Positions 9,578 to 19,213 of a DNA stretch of 64,000 nt are shown piece after piece (the first letter of the stretch is position 1; each line of letters begins with the position of its first letter). The stretch is from Arsukibacterium sp. MJ3 (GTDB lineage Bacteria; Pseudomonadota; Gammaproteobacteria; Enterobacterales; Alteromonadaceae), in the NCBI RefSeq assembly GCF_000987765.1, contig NZ_LAHP01000010.1, forward strand, positions 1-64,000. The letters are read 5' to 3'. Both the position numbers and the translations under genes were made by a program. Below the pieces are notes generated by a model. That model had not been told where the DNA came from, did no database searches, and worked only from the letters and a program-made list of their open reading frames with translations.

Positions 9578-10828
9578 ATGCTGGCGTTGTACTGCTGTCC
9601 CCGTTATGCTGCTCGTCTGTTTTCAAAACTAAATTTAATTATGTTTAAACATATGTATTTCGGCTTGTTGTTATTATTATTTTTGTCCGGAGCAGCTATG
9701 GCCAACACCGCCACTGAAGTTAGGCTTGCCACCTTTAATGTTAGTATGGAATCTAGCAACTACTTGCCGCCTGGAGCAACCGGCGACAATACTGTGCTAG
9801 CCACTATTCTGGTGAACGGTGACAACCCACAGATAAAAAATATTGCCGCTATTATTCAACGGGTAAGGCCTGACGTGCTGCTGTTGAATGAATTTGACTA
9901 CATTGCCATGCCCGAGTTTGGCATCCAGGCTTTTATCAAAAATTACCTTAATCAGGCTCAGCAAGGCAGTGAGCCGATTGACTATCCTTACTTTTATTAC
10001 TCAACAGTAAATACCGGCCAACCCAGCCCCTTTGACTTGGATAATAATGGTAAAGCCACTGGCGTGGGTGCTGATGCCTGGGGTTTCGGTTTTTACCCCG
10101 GACAATACGGCATGGTTATTTTATCCAAATACCCGATTAACACTGGCCAGGTTCGTACTTTTCAGCATTTTAAATGGCAAGATATGCCAAACTTTATGCC
10201 TACCATAAAAGCCGACGGCAGCCCTTGGTACAGCAAAGCTGCCTGGCAACAGTTTCCACTATCATCGAAAAGCCACTGGGATGTCCCACTGCTTATTAAT
10301 GGTAAAACCGTGCACATTTTGGCCAGCCACCCTACTCCACCGGTATTTGATGGCGAAGAAAACCGCAATGGTATTCGTAACCATGATGAAATCCGCTTTT
10401 GGCTTGATTATCTTAATCCCGCTGAGGCCGGTTACATTTATGATGATAACGGTAAAACAGGTGGCCTAACCGACAACAGCCGTTTTGTGCTGCTTGGTGA
10501 TTTAAATGCCTCGGCCGATGGCGATGGTGATGCAATTAGTACGGCTATAAAAGCCCTGGTTAGCCATCATAGAATAAACCAAAGCTTTACCCCTGCTAGT
10601 AAAGGCGGCGCAGAAAATACTCCTGAACTTTTTCATGCAAAATACCATACCGCGAGCTGGCGCATGCGGGCAGATTATGTGTTGGCATCTGATTTTGGTT
10701 TTAACATTAAAGACGGTGGCGTATTCTGGCCAGCAAAAGATGACGCCGATTACCCTTTAGTGGGTAGCAGGGGTGCCAGTTCAGACCATAAGCTGGTCTG
10801 GCTGACGTTGGCGCTTACTGCTGATTAA
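9578..10828 (+). CDS. Secreted endonuclease/exonuclease/phosphatase family protein
   Basis: Metal-dependent phosphoesterase of the DNase I/EEP fold, up to 416 residues. It begins with a signal sequence; the hydrophobic part MYFGLLLLLFLSGAAMA is cut probably after AMA. Recognisable EEP motifs are VRLATFNVSMES, LLNEFDYI (metal-binding Glu), HILASHPTPP (catalytic His), LLGDLNASADGDGD, and the C-terminal SSDHKLVWL. It probably acts outside the cell on nucleic acids or phosphate esters. The start is uncertain: ATG at 9578 has a weak AGGA, and in-frame ATGs at 9641 and 9656 also give signal peptides. A Pho-box candidate lies about 90 bp upstream. Confidence 0.85.
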   Translation: MLALYCCPRYAARLFSKLNLIMFKHMYFGLLLLLFLSGAAMANTATEVRLATFNVSMESSNYLPPGATGDNTVLATILVNGDNPQIKNIAAIIQRVRPDVLLLNEFDYIAMPEFGIQAFIKNYLNQAQQGSEPIDYPYFYYSTVNTGQPSPFDLDNNGKATGVGADAWGFGFYPGQYGMVILSKYPINTGQVRTFQHFKWQDMPNFMPTIKADGSPWYSKAAWQQFPLSSKSHWDVPLLINGKTVHILASHPTPPVFDGEENRNGIRNHDEIRFWLDYLNPAEAGYIYDDNGKTGGLTDNSRFVLLGDLNASADGDGDAISTAIKALVSHHRINQSFTPASKGGAENTPELFHAKYHTASWRMRADYVLASDFGFNIKDGGVFWPAKDDADYPLVGSRGASSDHKLVWLTLALTAD

Positions 10829-10829
10829 C

Positions 10830-10844
10830 CGGCCATGCCATGGC
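10830..10844. repeat. Short inverted repeat between convergent genes
   Basis: GGCCATG-C-CATGGCC lies in the 32-bp gap between the EEP-family gene and rlmM, which converge. It could act as a bidirectional transcription barrier, but no T tract follows on either strand. Confidence 0.35.
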
Positions 10845-10860
10845 CAAAGCAGCCCAGCCG

Positions 10861-11940
10861 CTAGCGCATCACTACATTACGCACCAATACCGTGACTTCT
10901 TCCCGATCATGATAAAGGTGCTTTACTAAGAGCTGGTATTTAATGTCCGCTGATAGCAACTTATTTTCCAAGTTTTCCAACACCTCTTGTACTGTTTCAT
11001 AGCGGCGTTTCATCGGTAACTTTAGGTTAAAAATACTTTCCTGACACCAACCGTTAATGATCCAATCGGCTATCCTATCTGCCACCCGCTGTGGCTGTTC
11101 AATCATGTCGCATACCAACCAATAAACATTCTTTCTTTTCGGTTCAAACTTAAAGCCATCTACCATTAAATGCTTAACCTGACCCGTCTGCATTAATGAC
11201 TCAGCCATGGGGCCGTTATCTATTGCTGTTACCATCATGCTGCGCTTAACCAACTGATAAGTCCAACCGCCGGGGCAGGCCCCTAAGTCCACCGCGAGCA
11301 TGCCAGGTGCCAGCCGCTTGTCCCATTCGTTACGGGGAATAAACTCAATAAACGCTTCTTCCAGCTTTAAAGTACTGCGGCTTGGCGCTTCATTGGGGAA
11401 CTTTAAGCGCAAAATGCCATTTTCCAGTGGGCTATTATTCTCAGGATAAGACAACCCCAAATACCCCTGCTGACCACTGAGCAAAAACAAATGCAGCACC
11501 GGCGCCCGTTTTTGCTCTTTTTGCAACATGACACCAGCCTGACGCAATGCCTGACGTAGAGGCACTGTAAATTTCCTGGCCAGAGTAGACAGCGTTTTAC
11601 CATCATTAGTTTGTGGAAACTCGACCCGCAGCTCACCTATGCCGCTGATTTCAGTATGTTGTAATGCGTCTAAAACCGGCGCAATCCGGTCAGCAGCCGG
11701 CAAATCCAATAATGGCGCAGCTAATAAACACCACTGCCGGATAAAAATAAACTGGTTAAATTCGAAGTCACGATAAAATGTCGCTAAGCTATCAACATCG
11801 TAAGCCTCAAAAATAACATACGCCGAATTAGCAACTAATTTGCAAAAACCAAATAGTTGGTAGCTGCTGGCTTTATCTTGAATTTCTGCGGCACATTCTT
11901 TTTCAAAACCTGCACGGCAGTATAATAACAATTGTTTCAT
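10861..11940 (-). CDS. rlmM: 23S rRNA 2'-O-ribose C2498 methyltransferase
   Basis: AdoMet-dependent methyltransferase that modifies C2498 in the peptidyl-transferase loop of 23S rRNA. The length of 359 residues fits E. coli RlmM. An N-terminal THUMP-like domain (from MKQLLLYCRAGFEKECAAEI) is followed by a Rossmann domain with AVDLGACPGGWTYQLV for AdoMet binding, VCDMIEQP, and NLKLPMKRRYE with the catalytic Lys. The start ATG overlaps the TGA of a short upstream reading frame (ATGA), so it may be translationally coupled. Confidence 0.95.
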   Translation of the reverse strand: MKQLLLYCRAGFEKECAAEIQDKASSYQLFGFCKLVANSAYVIFEAYDVDSLATFYRDFEFNQFIFIRQWCLLAAPLLDLPAADRIAPVLDALQHTEISGIGELRVEFPQTNDGKTLSTLARKFTVPLRQALRQAGVMLQKEQKRAPVLHLFLLSGQQGYLGLSYPENNSPLENGILRLKFPNEAPSRSTLKLEEAFIEFIPRNEWDKRLAPGMLAVDLGACPGGWTYQLVKRSMMVTAIDNGPMAESLMQTGQVKHLMVDGFKFEPKRKNVYWLVCDMIEQPQRVADRIADWIINGWCQESIFNLKLPMKRRYETVQEVLENLENKLLSADIKYQLLVKHLYHDREEVTVLVRNVVMR

Positions 11941-12092
11941 TTAATGTCCTTTTGCCAGGCGCTTACCACAAGCAACACCCAGCCAATAATCAAAATTTGT
12001 CTGCCTATTAAAGCTAAGACAAAAGAATAAAATGGTAATTCGAATACTCCGGCATCCTGCAGTTTGGTTACTACTAGCTGGCCAGCAGTATT
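11937..12092 (-). other. Short hydrophobic reading frame upstream of rlmM, possible remnant
   Basis: An open frame of 51 codons with no ATG, GTG or TTG before its hydrophobic part. It ends in a transmembrane-like stretch (FVLALIGRQILIIGWVLLVV then SAWQKDIK). Its TGA overlaps the rlmM start as ATGA, the arrangement of a genuine coupled gene end. It could be the tail of a small membrane protein whose 5' part was lost at the junction with the hydrolase gene, or a gene with an unusual start. No family is recognised with confidence. Confidence 0.3.
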
Positions 12093-12715
12093 TCATCAAT
12101 TTTCTTATTACAATAAGCAGCTGCACTGGCAATAAGCTGTTGCTGGGTTAGGCCGCTGGCTTTGGTAGGTGAAAAGTCATGATCCGCTGCAGTTAGCCAG
12201 TACACACTAACCTTAGGCCAACTGAAAGGCGTTAACTCTGCACGCTTACCAAACGGGTCACGTTCGCCCTGCACCACAAAAAGCGGTGCCGGCAAGCTGG
12301 CAAAATGATCAGTACGCCATTGACTTTTACCTGGCGGATGAAACGGATAACCAAAAGCAAAAATTGCTTTTACCTTAGCGGCCGTTAGCATACTGGCAAC
12401 CCGTCCGCCCATCGACTTGCCCCCAATAAATAATGGCAAACTGTTATCCACCGCGTTAATTTGTTCCATAAAGTGCTGCTGCAACAGTGGCATCTTATCA
12501 GGCAGTTTTTTGCTTGCCTGCTCAATGCTGCGCTGCATATATGCAAAATTAAAACGCTGCACTTCAATGTTAAAACCGGCCAAAGCATCCGCCAGCGCCA
12601 GCATAAAAGGGCTATTGCATGCTGCACCAGCGCCATGTGCCAGAATTAACCTGGCTTTAGCTGCTGCTCTGGGGTGGTGTAAATCGGCTTTGTGATTAAT
12701 CAATAACGACGGCAT
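12074..12715 (-). CDS. Alpha/beta hydrolase of the KANL3/Tex30 type
   Basis: Small alpha/beta hydrolase, 213 residues from the ATG at 12715. A longer frame from 12799 would lie wholly inside the LysR gene and begins with non-family sequence. Motifs are LILAHGAGAACNS (oxyanion region), LFIGGKSMGGRVASML (nucleophile Ser), VVQGERDPFG (acid Asp) and AADHDF (His), so the triad is complete. The family is often annotated as dienelactone-hydrolase-like, with unknown substrates. The start overlaps the end of the LysR gene by 20 bp, so the two are co-transcribed. Confidence 0.8.
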   Translation of the reverse strand: MPSLLINHKADLHHPRAAAKARLILAHGAGAACNSPFMLALADALAGFNIEVQRFNFAYMQRSIEQASKKLPDKMPLLQQHFMEQINAVDNSLPLFIGGKSMGGRVASMLTAAKVKAIFAFGYPFHPPGKSQWRTDHFASLPAPLFVVQGERDPFGKRAELTPFSWPKVSVYWLTAADHDFSPTKASGLTQQQLIASAAAYCNKKIDEILLAS

Positions 12716-13631
12716 TGGTAAATTGTTGCTCGGTAAATAGTAGTTGCTCAGCGGTAACCATATCAACCATCCATTGGCGAAAAGCGGTAATTTTACCAAG
12801 TTCTGTCTGGCTTTCCCGGCAAACTAAATAATAGGCGTCTTTACTGATCAGCACATGATTAAACGGCACGATTAACCGGCCAGAGTTAATGTCTGGCCGA
12901 GCCAAAACGTTGTGCGCCAACGCCACACCCTGGCCATGAATAGCCGCTTGCAGCACCATTGACGAGTGGCTGAATATCGGCCCCTGATTAACATTAAACT
13001 GCTTAAAGCCCTGGCTGGTAAACCAGGCTTTCCAGGCGCGGCGCGAGCTGTCATGTAATAGATTGTGCTTTGCTAAATCAGTCGGCTCGTTTAGTGGCTT
13101 ACCACTATTTAATAGCAACGGTGAACACACTGGTAACAAATATTCAGTATGTAATTTGTCAGCATGTAAATTACGCCAGTTACCACGACCATAGTAAATA
13201 GCCACATCAACATCGTCTGTTAACGAGCCCTCGTCTAAATCAACGGCCTTAATTCTAACATCGATATCCGGATGTTGCTCGCTAAACTGGTTTAAGCGTG
13301 GCACCAACCACTGTATAGCAAAGCTGGGTTGCAAACTTACGGTTAACGAGCCTTTGGCACCACGAGCCAATAGCTTTTCTGTTGATTCATGCAGCTGCAA
13401 AAATATTTCTTTAATATCCAGAAAATAGCTCTGGCCCTCTTCAGTTAATAATAAAGAGCGGTTTTTGCGCATAAACAACTTTAAGCCCAGATGGTCTTCC
13501 AGTGCCTTTATCTGGTGGCTTATGGCAGCCTGGGTAACATACATCTCTTCAGCCGCCTTAGTAAAACTAAGGTGCCTGGCCGCTGTTTCAAAAGCCTTTA
13601 ATGCATTCAATGGGGGCAGACGACGCGCCAT
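12696..13631 (-). CDS. LysR family transcriptional regulator, GcvA type
   Basis: DNA-binding regulator of 311 residues. Residues 1-65 form the winged helix-turn-helix with LNALKAFETAARHLSFTKAA and TQAAISHQIKALE, which closely resembles GcvA (activator of the glycine-cleavage genes). The rest is a periplasmic-binding-like effector domain. There is no gcvTHP operon in the window, so the target is unknown. It lies 21 bp downstream of yggX in the same direction. Confidence 0.88.
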   Translation of the reverse strand: MARRLPPLNALKAFETAARHLSFTKAAEEMYVTQAAISHQIKALEDHLGLKLFMRKNRSLLLTEEGQSYFLDIKEIFLQLHESTEKLLARGAKGSLTVSLQPSFAIQWLVPRLNQFSEQHPDIDVRIKAVDLDEGSLTDDVDVAIYYGRGNWRNLHADKLHTEYLLPVCSPLLLNSGKPLNEPTDLAKHNLLHDSSRRAWKAWFTSQGFKQFNVNQGPIFSHSSMVLQAAIHGQGVALAHNVLARPDINSGRLIVPFNHVLISKDAYYLVCRESQTELGKITAFRQWMVDMVTAEQLLFTEQQFTNAVVID

Positions 13632-13652
13632 AACTTTTGCTTAGCTCAATAA

Positions 13653-13925
13653 TTAACTGGCTGGTGGCTTGTAGCCTTCAATTTCAATATCCTGGCCCTG
13701 AAACAAAAAAGCATCCATCTGTTGCTCTAAAAATTGCCGATGCTCGGGGTTCATCATATTCAGTTTCTTTTCATTGATCAGCATAATTTGCTTAGCCTGC
13801 CATTTACTCCAGGCTTCTTTGCTGATGGATGAAAAAATTTTACTGCCCAACTCGCCGGGATATAGCTGAAAATCCAGCCCTGGTGCGTCTTGTTTTAAGT
13901 ACTGACAAAATACCGTTCTGCTCAT
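13653..13925 (-). CDS. yggX: Fe(2+)-trafficking / oxidative protection protein
   Basis: Small cytosolic protein of 90 residues starting [19 protein letters not shown], with the conserved Cys7 and the motif [20 protein letters not shown]. In E. coli and Salmonella YggX protects iron-sulfur proteins from oxidation and is transcribed with mutY. The same order (mutY then yggX, 13 bp apart) is kept here. Confidence 0.95.
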   Translation of the reverse strand: MSRTVFCQYLKQDAPGLDFQLYPGELGSKIFSSISKEAWSKWQAKQIMLINEKKLNMMNPEHRQFLEQQMDAFLFQGQDIEIEGYKPPAS

Positions 13926-13938
13926 TTATATACTTTCC

Positions 13939-15024
13939 TTATTCCGCTTTATATGTAGCCTGCAGCTGTTGCAGGAGTAACTTTGCTGGCGCTGATAGCC
14001 CCACCTGCGGTAATGGCGTTATTGTAAACCATTGCGCGGCACTTTGCTCCTGCACACTGTCAGGTTTAGCGCTAATCTGCACCAGCACTGGTGATATCCA
14101 TAAGTGAAAATGGCTAAACGTATGTTTGAAAGCGGGCAGCTCAATGCTGTTGTTATTGCCAAGGCCATTTATTAGCAGATAATCGGTCAGCAGCAGCTTG
14201 CTGCTAAATTCCATAAAACCGTATAAGCCCCCCCATAAACCACTTGCCGGCCGTTGCTGCAGTAATACTTGTTCATTGTGTTGAAACATCAGCCAGAAAC
14301 TGTGTTTTTCAGGGAGTACTTTTTTGGGTTTTTTACCAGGATACTGTGTCTGCTCGCCAGCTAATGCAGCCTTGCAATGAAGCTTAAGCGGGCATGACGC
14401 ACAGCGGGGTTTACTGCGGCTACATAACGAGGCACCCAAGTCCATCATGGCTTGGTTAAAAGCCATTACCTGGTCATTTTCAGGAGTAACCTCACCGGCA
14501 AGTTGCCATAATTGCTGCTCAACCGCTTTATTACCGGGCCAACCGGCTACCGCAGCAAAACGGCTAAGGACCCGTTTGCAATTTCCATCTAAAATGGGAT
14601 GCTGCTGCCCCAGGGTTAATGACAATATCGCGCCAGCAGTAGAGCGCCCTATTCCCGGCAAAGCCAGCACCTGTTCAAAAGCAATTGGAAATTCGCCCTG
14701 ATGCTCCGTAGTAATAATTTGAGCTGCTTTGTGCAAGTTTCGGGCCCTGGCGTAATACCCAAGGCCAGTCCATAAATGTAATACATCATCCAATTGTGCT
14801 GCCGCTAATTGGCTAACAGTGGGAAAGCGCTTAATAAATCGCTCAAAATACGGAATAACAGTAGTAACCTGGGTTTGCTGTAGCATTATTTCGCTTAACC
14901 AGGTTTTGTAGGGGTTTTTGTTAATTTGCCAGGGCAGGGTTTTACGGCCATGTAACTGATACCAGCTAAGCAGCTGATCTGAAAACCAATTAGCAATTTC
15001 TTTTTGCAACCACTGTCTCCCCAT
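13939..15024 (-). CDS. mutY: A/G-specific adenine DNA glycosylase
   Basis: Removes adenine mispaired with 8-oxoguanine. An N-terminal helix-hairpin-helix glycosylase domain carries [10 protein letters not shown] (catalytic Glu), [15 protein letters not shown] and the catalytic Asp in [11 protein letters not shown] 4Fe-4S cluster loop follows ([17 protein letters not shown], spacing C-x6-C-x2-C-x5-C), then a C-terminal NUDIX-like 8-oxoG recognition domain. I chose ATG 15024 (361 residues) over a TTG at 15054, since the E. coli protein begins close to this point. It is divergent from trmB, as in E. coli. Confidence 0.95.
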   Translation of the reverse strand: MGRQWLQKEIANWFSDQLLSWYQLHGRKTLPWQINKNPYKTWLSEIMLQQTQVTTVIPYFERFIKRFPTVSQLAAAQLDDVLHLWTGLGYYARARNLHKAAQIITTEHQGEFPIAFEQVLALPGIGRSTAGAILSLTLGQQHPILDGNCKRVLSRFAAVAGWPGNKAVEQQLWQLAGEVTPENDQVMAFNQAMMDLGASLCSRSKPRCASCPLKLHCKAALAGEQTQYPGKKPKKVLPEKHSFWLMFQHNEQVLLQQRPASGLWGGLYGFMEFSSKLLLTDYLLINGLGNNNSIELPAFKHTFSHFHLWISPVLVQISAKPDSVQEQSAAQWFTITPLPQVGLSAPAKLLLQQLQATYKAE

Positions 15025-15140
15025 AGCAAATTTCAACGCAGTATAAGCAGCCAAAGCCTAAATGCCAACGCAAAACGTCAGTTGAGCTTAGCGGCTAATA
15101 TCCGCATAATGTGCGCCGCAGTTTCAATACGGAGCCCATA

Positions 15141-15881
15141 ATGAGCCATACCCCAGAGCAGCCTGAGCTACAGCAAGACACCACCGAGCACACCAGCACT
15201 GTGCCTTACATGCGTAAAATTCGCTCTTTTGTATTGCGCGAAGGTCGGCTGACCAAGGGCCAGCAAAATGCCCTGGATGCTCATTGGCCGGTATTTGGTT
15301 TAGGTTATCAGGCAACTCCGTTAAACCTGGCAGAGATATTTGGTCGCCAGGCCCCTGTTGTGTTGGAAATTGGTTTTGGCATGGGCAAATCGCTGGTAAC
15401 TATGGCTAGCAATGCACCTGAGCATAATTTTATTGGTATTGAAGTGCATAAGCCTGGTGTGGGCGCTTGTCTGGGTGATGCCGCCGCTGCCGGCATTGAT
15501 AACCTGAGGCTATTTGAACATGACGCCGTAGAAGTACTAAACAACAGTATTGCCGATAATAGCCTGACGACTGTACAACTATTTTTTCCTGATCCATGGC
15601 ATAAAAAACGGCACCATAAACGCCGTATAGTACAACCCGAATTTGTGCAGTTACTGCGGCAAAAGTTGATTATAGGTGGCGTGTTTCATATGGCCACAGA
15701 TTGGCAAGACTACGCCGAGCACATGTTAGAAATAATGCAAAGTGCTAACGGTTTTAACAATCTCTCACCAACGGATAATTATGTGGAACGCCCAGCGCAG
15801 CGGCCATTAACCAAATTTGAACAACGAGGTCAGCGTCTTGGCCACGGCGTTTGGGATCTTATGTTTAAAAGGATAAGTTAA
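15141..15881 (+). CDS. trmB: tRNA (guanine-N7-)-methyltransferase
   Basis: Makes m7G46 in the tRNA variable loop. It has 246 residues from ATG 15141, preceded by CGGAG; an upstream GTG at 15111 adds non-family residues. Motifs are [13 protein letters not shown] (AdoMet site), [26 protein letters not shown] (tRNA contact and catalysis) and a C-terminal [19 protein letters not shown]. The stop overlaps the start of rsmC by one base (TAATG), so they are coupled. Confidence 0.95.
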   Translation: MSHTPEQPELQQDTTEHTSTVPYMRKIRSFVLREGRLTKGQQNALDAHWPVFGLGYQATPLNLAEIFGRQAPVVLEIGFGMGKSLVTMASNAPEHNFIGIEVHKPGVGACLGDAAAAGIDNLRLFEHDAVEVLNNSIADNSLTTVQLFFPDPWHKKRHHKRRIVQPEFVQLLRQKLIIGGVFHMATDWQDYAEHMLEIMQSANGFNNLSPTDNYVERPAQRPLTKFEQRGQRLGHGVWDLMFKRIS

Positions 15882-16900
15882 TGCTTACTAACACCAGCCA
15901 GATGTTGCTGCGTAATATTGCTGATCTCGCCGGCAATATCCTGATTGTAGAACCTGCTGCAGATACATTGGCCCGCAGTTTATTGGCCGCCATGCCGGCT
16001 CAAAGTAGCCTCAGTTGCTATACTACCAACGCTGCCGTAGCCACGGCTTGGCAACACGAAGCGGTAACTTGCTATTTTAGTGCGCTGCCAGAATTCAGCG
16101 GTCAATTCGACTCTGTTGTGGTTTTTTATCCCAAAAGTAAAGAGCAATTAAATTTAACTCTGGCAGCCATAGCACCCGCCATGAGTAACAACTGCCAATT
16201 ATATCTGGTTGGCGACAATAAAGGCGGGCTTAAAAGTGTTAGTAACCATGCCACTAAACTTGGTTTACAAGCGCATAAACTGGACAATGCCAAACATTGC
16301 CTGTGGTATTGCCTTACGGGTTCATTAGAAAAGCTGCTTAAGCCGGTATATAGCCAGCATAAATTCACTATTAACGACACAGAGCTTACTACTTGCTCTA
16401 TTGCCGGGGTTTTTAACCATGGCAAGCTTGATAACGGCACTGCCTTATTATTAAATCATCTACAACATATCAATAAAGGTAATGTGTTAGATTTTGGCTG
16501 TGGTTGTGGCGTTATCGGCGCTTATTTAAAAAAACGCCACAGCGCTATTAAACTATTTTGCTCAGACGTCAGTGCACTTGCTACCGAAGCTACCCGCCAA
16601 ACACTTAGCGCCAATAATTTGCAAGGTACTGTCATTACTGCAGATGGCTTACCGGTCCAACCGGTTAGCTTCGATCATATTGTCAGTAACCCGCCATTTC
16701 ATACTGGCATTAAAACCGACTATAGCATTAGTGAGGCCTTAATTAACCAAAGCAAAGCTCGCTTAACCTCCGGTGGTAGTTTAACACTGGTCGCAAATAG
16801 TCATTTAGCCTATCAGGAATTGCTTGAGCAAACTTTTGGTAATGTTGCTATGCTGGCAAAAGCAAACGGTTTTATTATTTATCAGGCAATTAAAAGGTAA
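15881..16900 (+). CDS. rsmC: 16S rRNA m2G1207 methyltransferase
   Basis: 339 residues, with two tandem Rossmann methyltransferase domains as in RsmC. The N-terminal one is degenerate and helps RNA binding. The C-terminal one is active, with VLDFGCGCGVIGAYL (AdoMet) and IVSNPPFHTG (NPPF catalytic motif). It modifies G1207 in 16S rRNA within the 30S subunit. The start codon overlaps the trmB stop. Confidence 0.93.
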   Translation: MLTNTSQMLLRNIADLAGNILIVEPAADTLARSLLAAMPAQSSLSCYTTNAAVATAWQHEAVTCYFSALPEFSGQFDSVVVFYPKSKEQLNLTLAAIAPAMSNNCQLYLVGDNKGGLKSVSNHATKLGLQAHKLDNAKHCLWYCLTGSLEKLLKPVYSQHKFTINDTELTTCSIAGVFNHGKLDNGTALLLNHLQHINKGNVLDFGCGCGVIGAYLKKRHSAIKLFCSDVSALATEATRQTLSANNLQGTVITADGLPVQPVSFDHIVSNPPFHTGIKTDYSISEALINQSKARLTSGGSLTLVANSHLAYQELLEQTFGNVAMLAKANGFIIYQAIKR

Positions 16901-16904
16901 CACC

Positions 16905-17243
16905 ATGAGATCTGTGGCGGGCATGCTTACTGTGGTTATTAGTTTGATGATAAGCACAGTGCTTACGCTATTATTGCCTGTTTATGCAGCAACGTCTTTG
17001 CCATGTATACAAGCAAAAAACCGCCAGACAGCATGCCCCCACCAGCTATACCGTGCTGATAAATTACCTTCACAAAGTAACGTACAGTTGCTTTGTATCT
17101 GTGTCACCGATTTCAGCCCGTTAATTAAAGCCGTAAAGGGTGAACAGCAACAAATTGAACAAAACATGAGCCGGCGGCAATTCGAAGCGCAGCTTGGTAG
17201 TGATTTAACGGTGATCCTGGCTATCGTAAAACGCCAGCGTTAA
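16905..17243 (+). CDS. Hypothetical secreted protein, 112 residues
   Basis: No family is recognised. The start is taken as ATG 16905, four bases after the rsmC stop, since the longer frame runs inside rsmC. A hydrophobic leader (residues about 5-28) ends in VYAA, a likely signal-peptidase I site. The mature part has four Cys (CIQAKNRQTAC, LLCIC) that could form disulfides, and a basic, Gln-rich C-terminus. It probably belongs to the trmB-rsmC transcription unit. Confidence 0.6.
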   Translation: MRSVAGMLTVVISLMISTVLTLLLPVYAATSLPCIQAKNRQTACPHQLYRADKLPSQSNVQLLCICVTDFSPLIKAVKGEQQQIEQNMSRRQFEAQLGSDLTVILAIVKRQR

Positions 17244-17359
17244 TTCAACAGGAAAATTATCCGGCTTTGCCACATATGCTTCAGCCTGTTATTAAAGAGG
17301 TTTGCTAAAACGACATTAACTGCATAACATCATTTCAATAATATTAAAAAGTTGCAGCA

Positions 17360-19114
17360 ATGCCGGCCAACAGTGAGCAACGCATGAACGCAGTAGCAAC
17401 CTCAAGTAATAAAACCAGCAGCATAAGCAACGCGCTGTTTTTGGGCGTGATGGCCATCTGTAGCCTTACGCTTTGCGTTGCTATGTTTGTCTCAACGTTA
17501 CAAGATATTAAACAACAGCGTAAAGCGCTGATTAATGAGTTAAACAGTTATGCCAGTATCATTGCTTTTAATGCTCAGCAAAGTTTTGCCAGTGCCGAAA
17601 AAACCATTTCAAAGTTGCCGCCAGCACCAACAGATGCACAAGACATTATTTTAAATGACGTTTCCAATGATGTTTTCAATGATTATGCCAGTCTTGAAGA
17701 GAGTCGTTTACGGTCATTTATGGCGGTACCCATGCTCTATAACATCCATATATATCGTTTGCCACAACACACAAACTCCTTACAACTATATTCTATTTAC
17801 AACGCTCCCAGTATTGGACCTTATCCTACTCAGTTTGATAAGGTCGCTAGCTTTGCCACACCTGTTATCAGTGATAATTATATTGAGATTAGCCAGGAAA
17901 TACGCCAGCAGGGCACATTGTCTGGTTATGTCTTTATCAGAGCCAGCCAACAAGATCTGCAAAATCACATTCAGAACCGGATATTGTTAAACTTATTAAT
18001 TATTTTAAGCGCGCTTAGTATTGTGTATTGGCTTACCAAAAAACTGGCGCAACGTTTTAGCGCGCCAATTAATGAACTGCTTTTCATCGTGCAAAAAGTC
18101 GCAAAAGACAAAGATTATCAGGTTCGGGCCGGGCACAACAGCATCGAGGAATTTAACGTACTGGGTAAAGCACTCAATGCAATGTTAGACAAAATAGAGC
18201 GACAAATCATTATGCAGCAACACTCTGAATCAGAAATTCGTGAGCTTTATCAAAAATTAGAACAAAAAGTGAATGACAGGACTATGGCGTTGAAAGCGTC
18301 AAACCAGGAACTGCTGAATACCCTTGCAACTTTACATCAATATCAAAACCAGATTGTTGAAACTGAGAAAATGGCCAGTTTAGGTCAGATGGTCGCTGGT
18401 GTAGCGCACGAAGTAAATACCCCCATTGGTTTGGGTGTTACGGCATCAACCTTGCTACAAGACCGATTAACCGACATCCAACGAGCGTTTACTGATAAAA
18501 AATTAACGTCCTCCCAGCTAGAACGTTTTTTAAGCGAAAGTAAAGAAAACCTGGGCATTGTTTATCGCAACCTGGAACGCGCTGCCAATTTAATCAGTAG
18601 CTTTAAGCAAGTTGCAGTTGACCAATCTAACGATAGTCAGCGACATTTTAATATGGCTCAATTAATCAACGAAGTGTTGTTATCTTTAGGCCCCAAACTT
18701 AAAAAAAACCAACATCGGGTGTTGGTTGATTGTCCGCCAGAACTCATAATAGACAGTAAACCCGGGCCGATAAACCAAATTCTGATTAACCTTATTATGA
18801 ATAGTCTGATCCATGCATTTGACAACAACAAGCATGGCGAAATGCAGATCGTCGTAACAATTGATGGCAGTCGTTGTCGATTAACTTATCGGGACAATGG
18901 CAGCGGCGTGCCAGAGACAATAAAGAAACGGATATTTGATCCCTTCGTTACCACCAAGCGCGGTGCAGGCGGCAGTGGCCTGGGTATGCATCTGGTTTAT
19001 AATCTGGTAACTCAGGCACTAAATGGCACAATTGTGTTTAACAGTTGTTTGGGAGAAGGCGTCGAGACTCTGATAGACTTTCCGATAGCCAATAGTAGCT
19101 ATAAAACCAAATAA
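17360..19114 (+). CDS. Membrane sensor histidine kinase with HAMP domain
   Basis: Two-component sensor kinase, up to 584 residues; an in-frame ATG at 17384 is an alternative start. A transmembrane helix near residues 22-45 is followed by an extracytoplasmic region of about 165 residues, a second helix near 213-230 and HAMP. A coiled coil (HSESEIRELYQKLEQKVND) then leads to the phospho-acceptor motif VAGVAHEVNTPIG. The ATPase domain has the N box NLIMNSLIHAF, the G1 box DNGSGVP and GGSGLGMHLV. No receiver domain is fused. The next gene is arcA, but ArcA has its own kinase ArcB opposite, so a link to this kinase is uncertain. Confidence 0.88.
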   Translation: MPANSEQRMNAVATSSNKTSSISNALFLGVMAICSLTLCVAMFVSTLQDIKQQRKALINELNSYASIIAFNAQQSFASAEKTISKLPPAPTDAQDIILNDVSNDVFNDYASLEESRLRSFMAVPMLYNIHIYRLPQHTNSLQLYSIYNAPSIGPYPTQFDKVASFATPVISDNYIEISQEIRQQGTLSGYVFIRASQQDLQNHIQNRILLNLLIILSALSIVYWLTKKLAQRFSAPINELLFIVQKVAKDKDYQVRAGHNSIEEFNVLGKALNAMLDKIERQIIMQQHSESEIRELYQKLEQKVNDRTMALKASNQELLNTLATLHQYQNQIVETEKMASLGQMVAGVAHEVNTPIGLGVTASTLLQDRLTDIQRAFTDKKLTSSQLERFLSESKENLGIVYRNLERAANLISSFKQVAVDQSNDSQRHFNMAQLINEVLLSLGPKLKKNQHRVLVDCPPELIIDSKPGPINQILINLIMNSLIHAFDNNKHGEMQIVVTIDGSRCRLTYRDNGSGVPETIKKRIFDPFVTTKRGAGGSGLGMHLVYNLVTQALNGTIVFNSCLGEGVETLIDFPIANSSYKTK

Positions 19115-19176
19115 AGATTAACTCACTGTTTTAATTAAACAATAAACGGTTGAGCACATGCTCTATACTCGCTTCG

Positions 19177-19213
19177 GGCCAAATGTTAACAAATATCTTG
19201 TTAACATTTGGCC
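19177..19213. repeat. Perfect inverted repeat in the arcA promoter
   Basis: Arms of 16 bp (19177-19192 and 19198-19213), reading GGCCAAATGTTAACAA and its exact complement, flank the 5-base centre ATATC. The right arm contains the -35 of the arcA promoter. No T tract follows, so it is more likely an operator than a terminator. Each arm contains TGTTAAC, which resembles the GTTA half site of ArcA, but the spacing between them (15 bp) is not the usual 11 bp. Confidence 0.85.

Noticed and set aside
11941-12132. 63-codon minus-strand frame between the hydrolase and rlmM
   Set aside because: It overlaps the end of the hydrolase and has a Cys/Arg-rich, non-protein-like composition. The neighbouring frame ending at 11937 looks more coding.
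19177-19213. Inverted repeat read as a terminator of the upstream kinase gene
   Set aside because: The stem is AT-rich in the centre and followed by ACCCCGC, not a T tract; it overlaps a good promoter instead.
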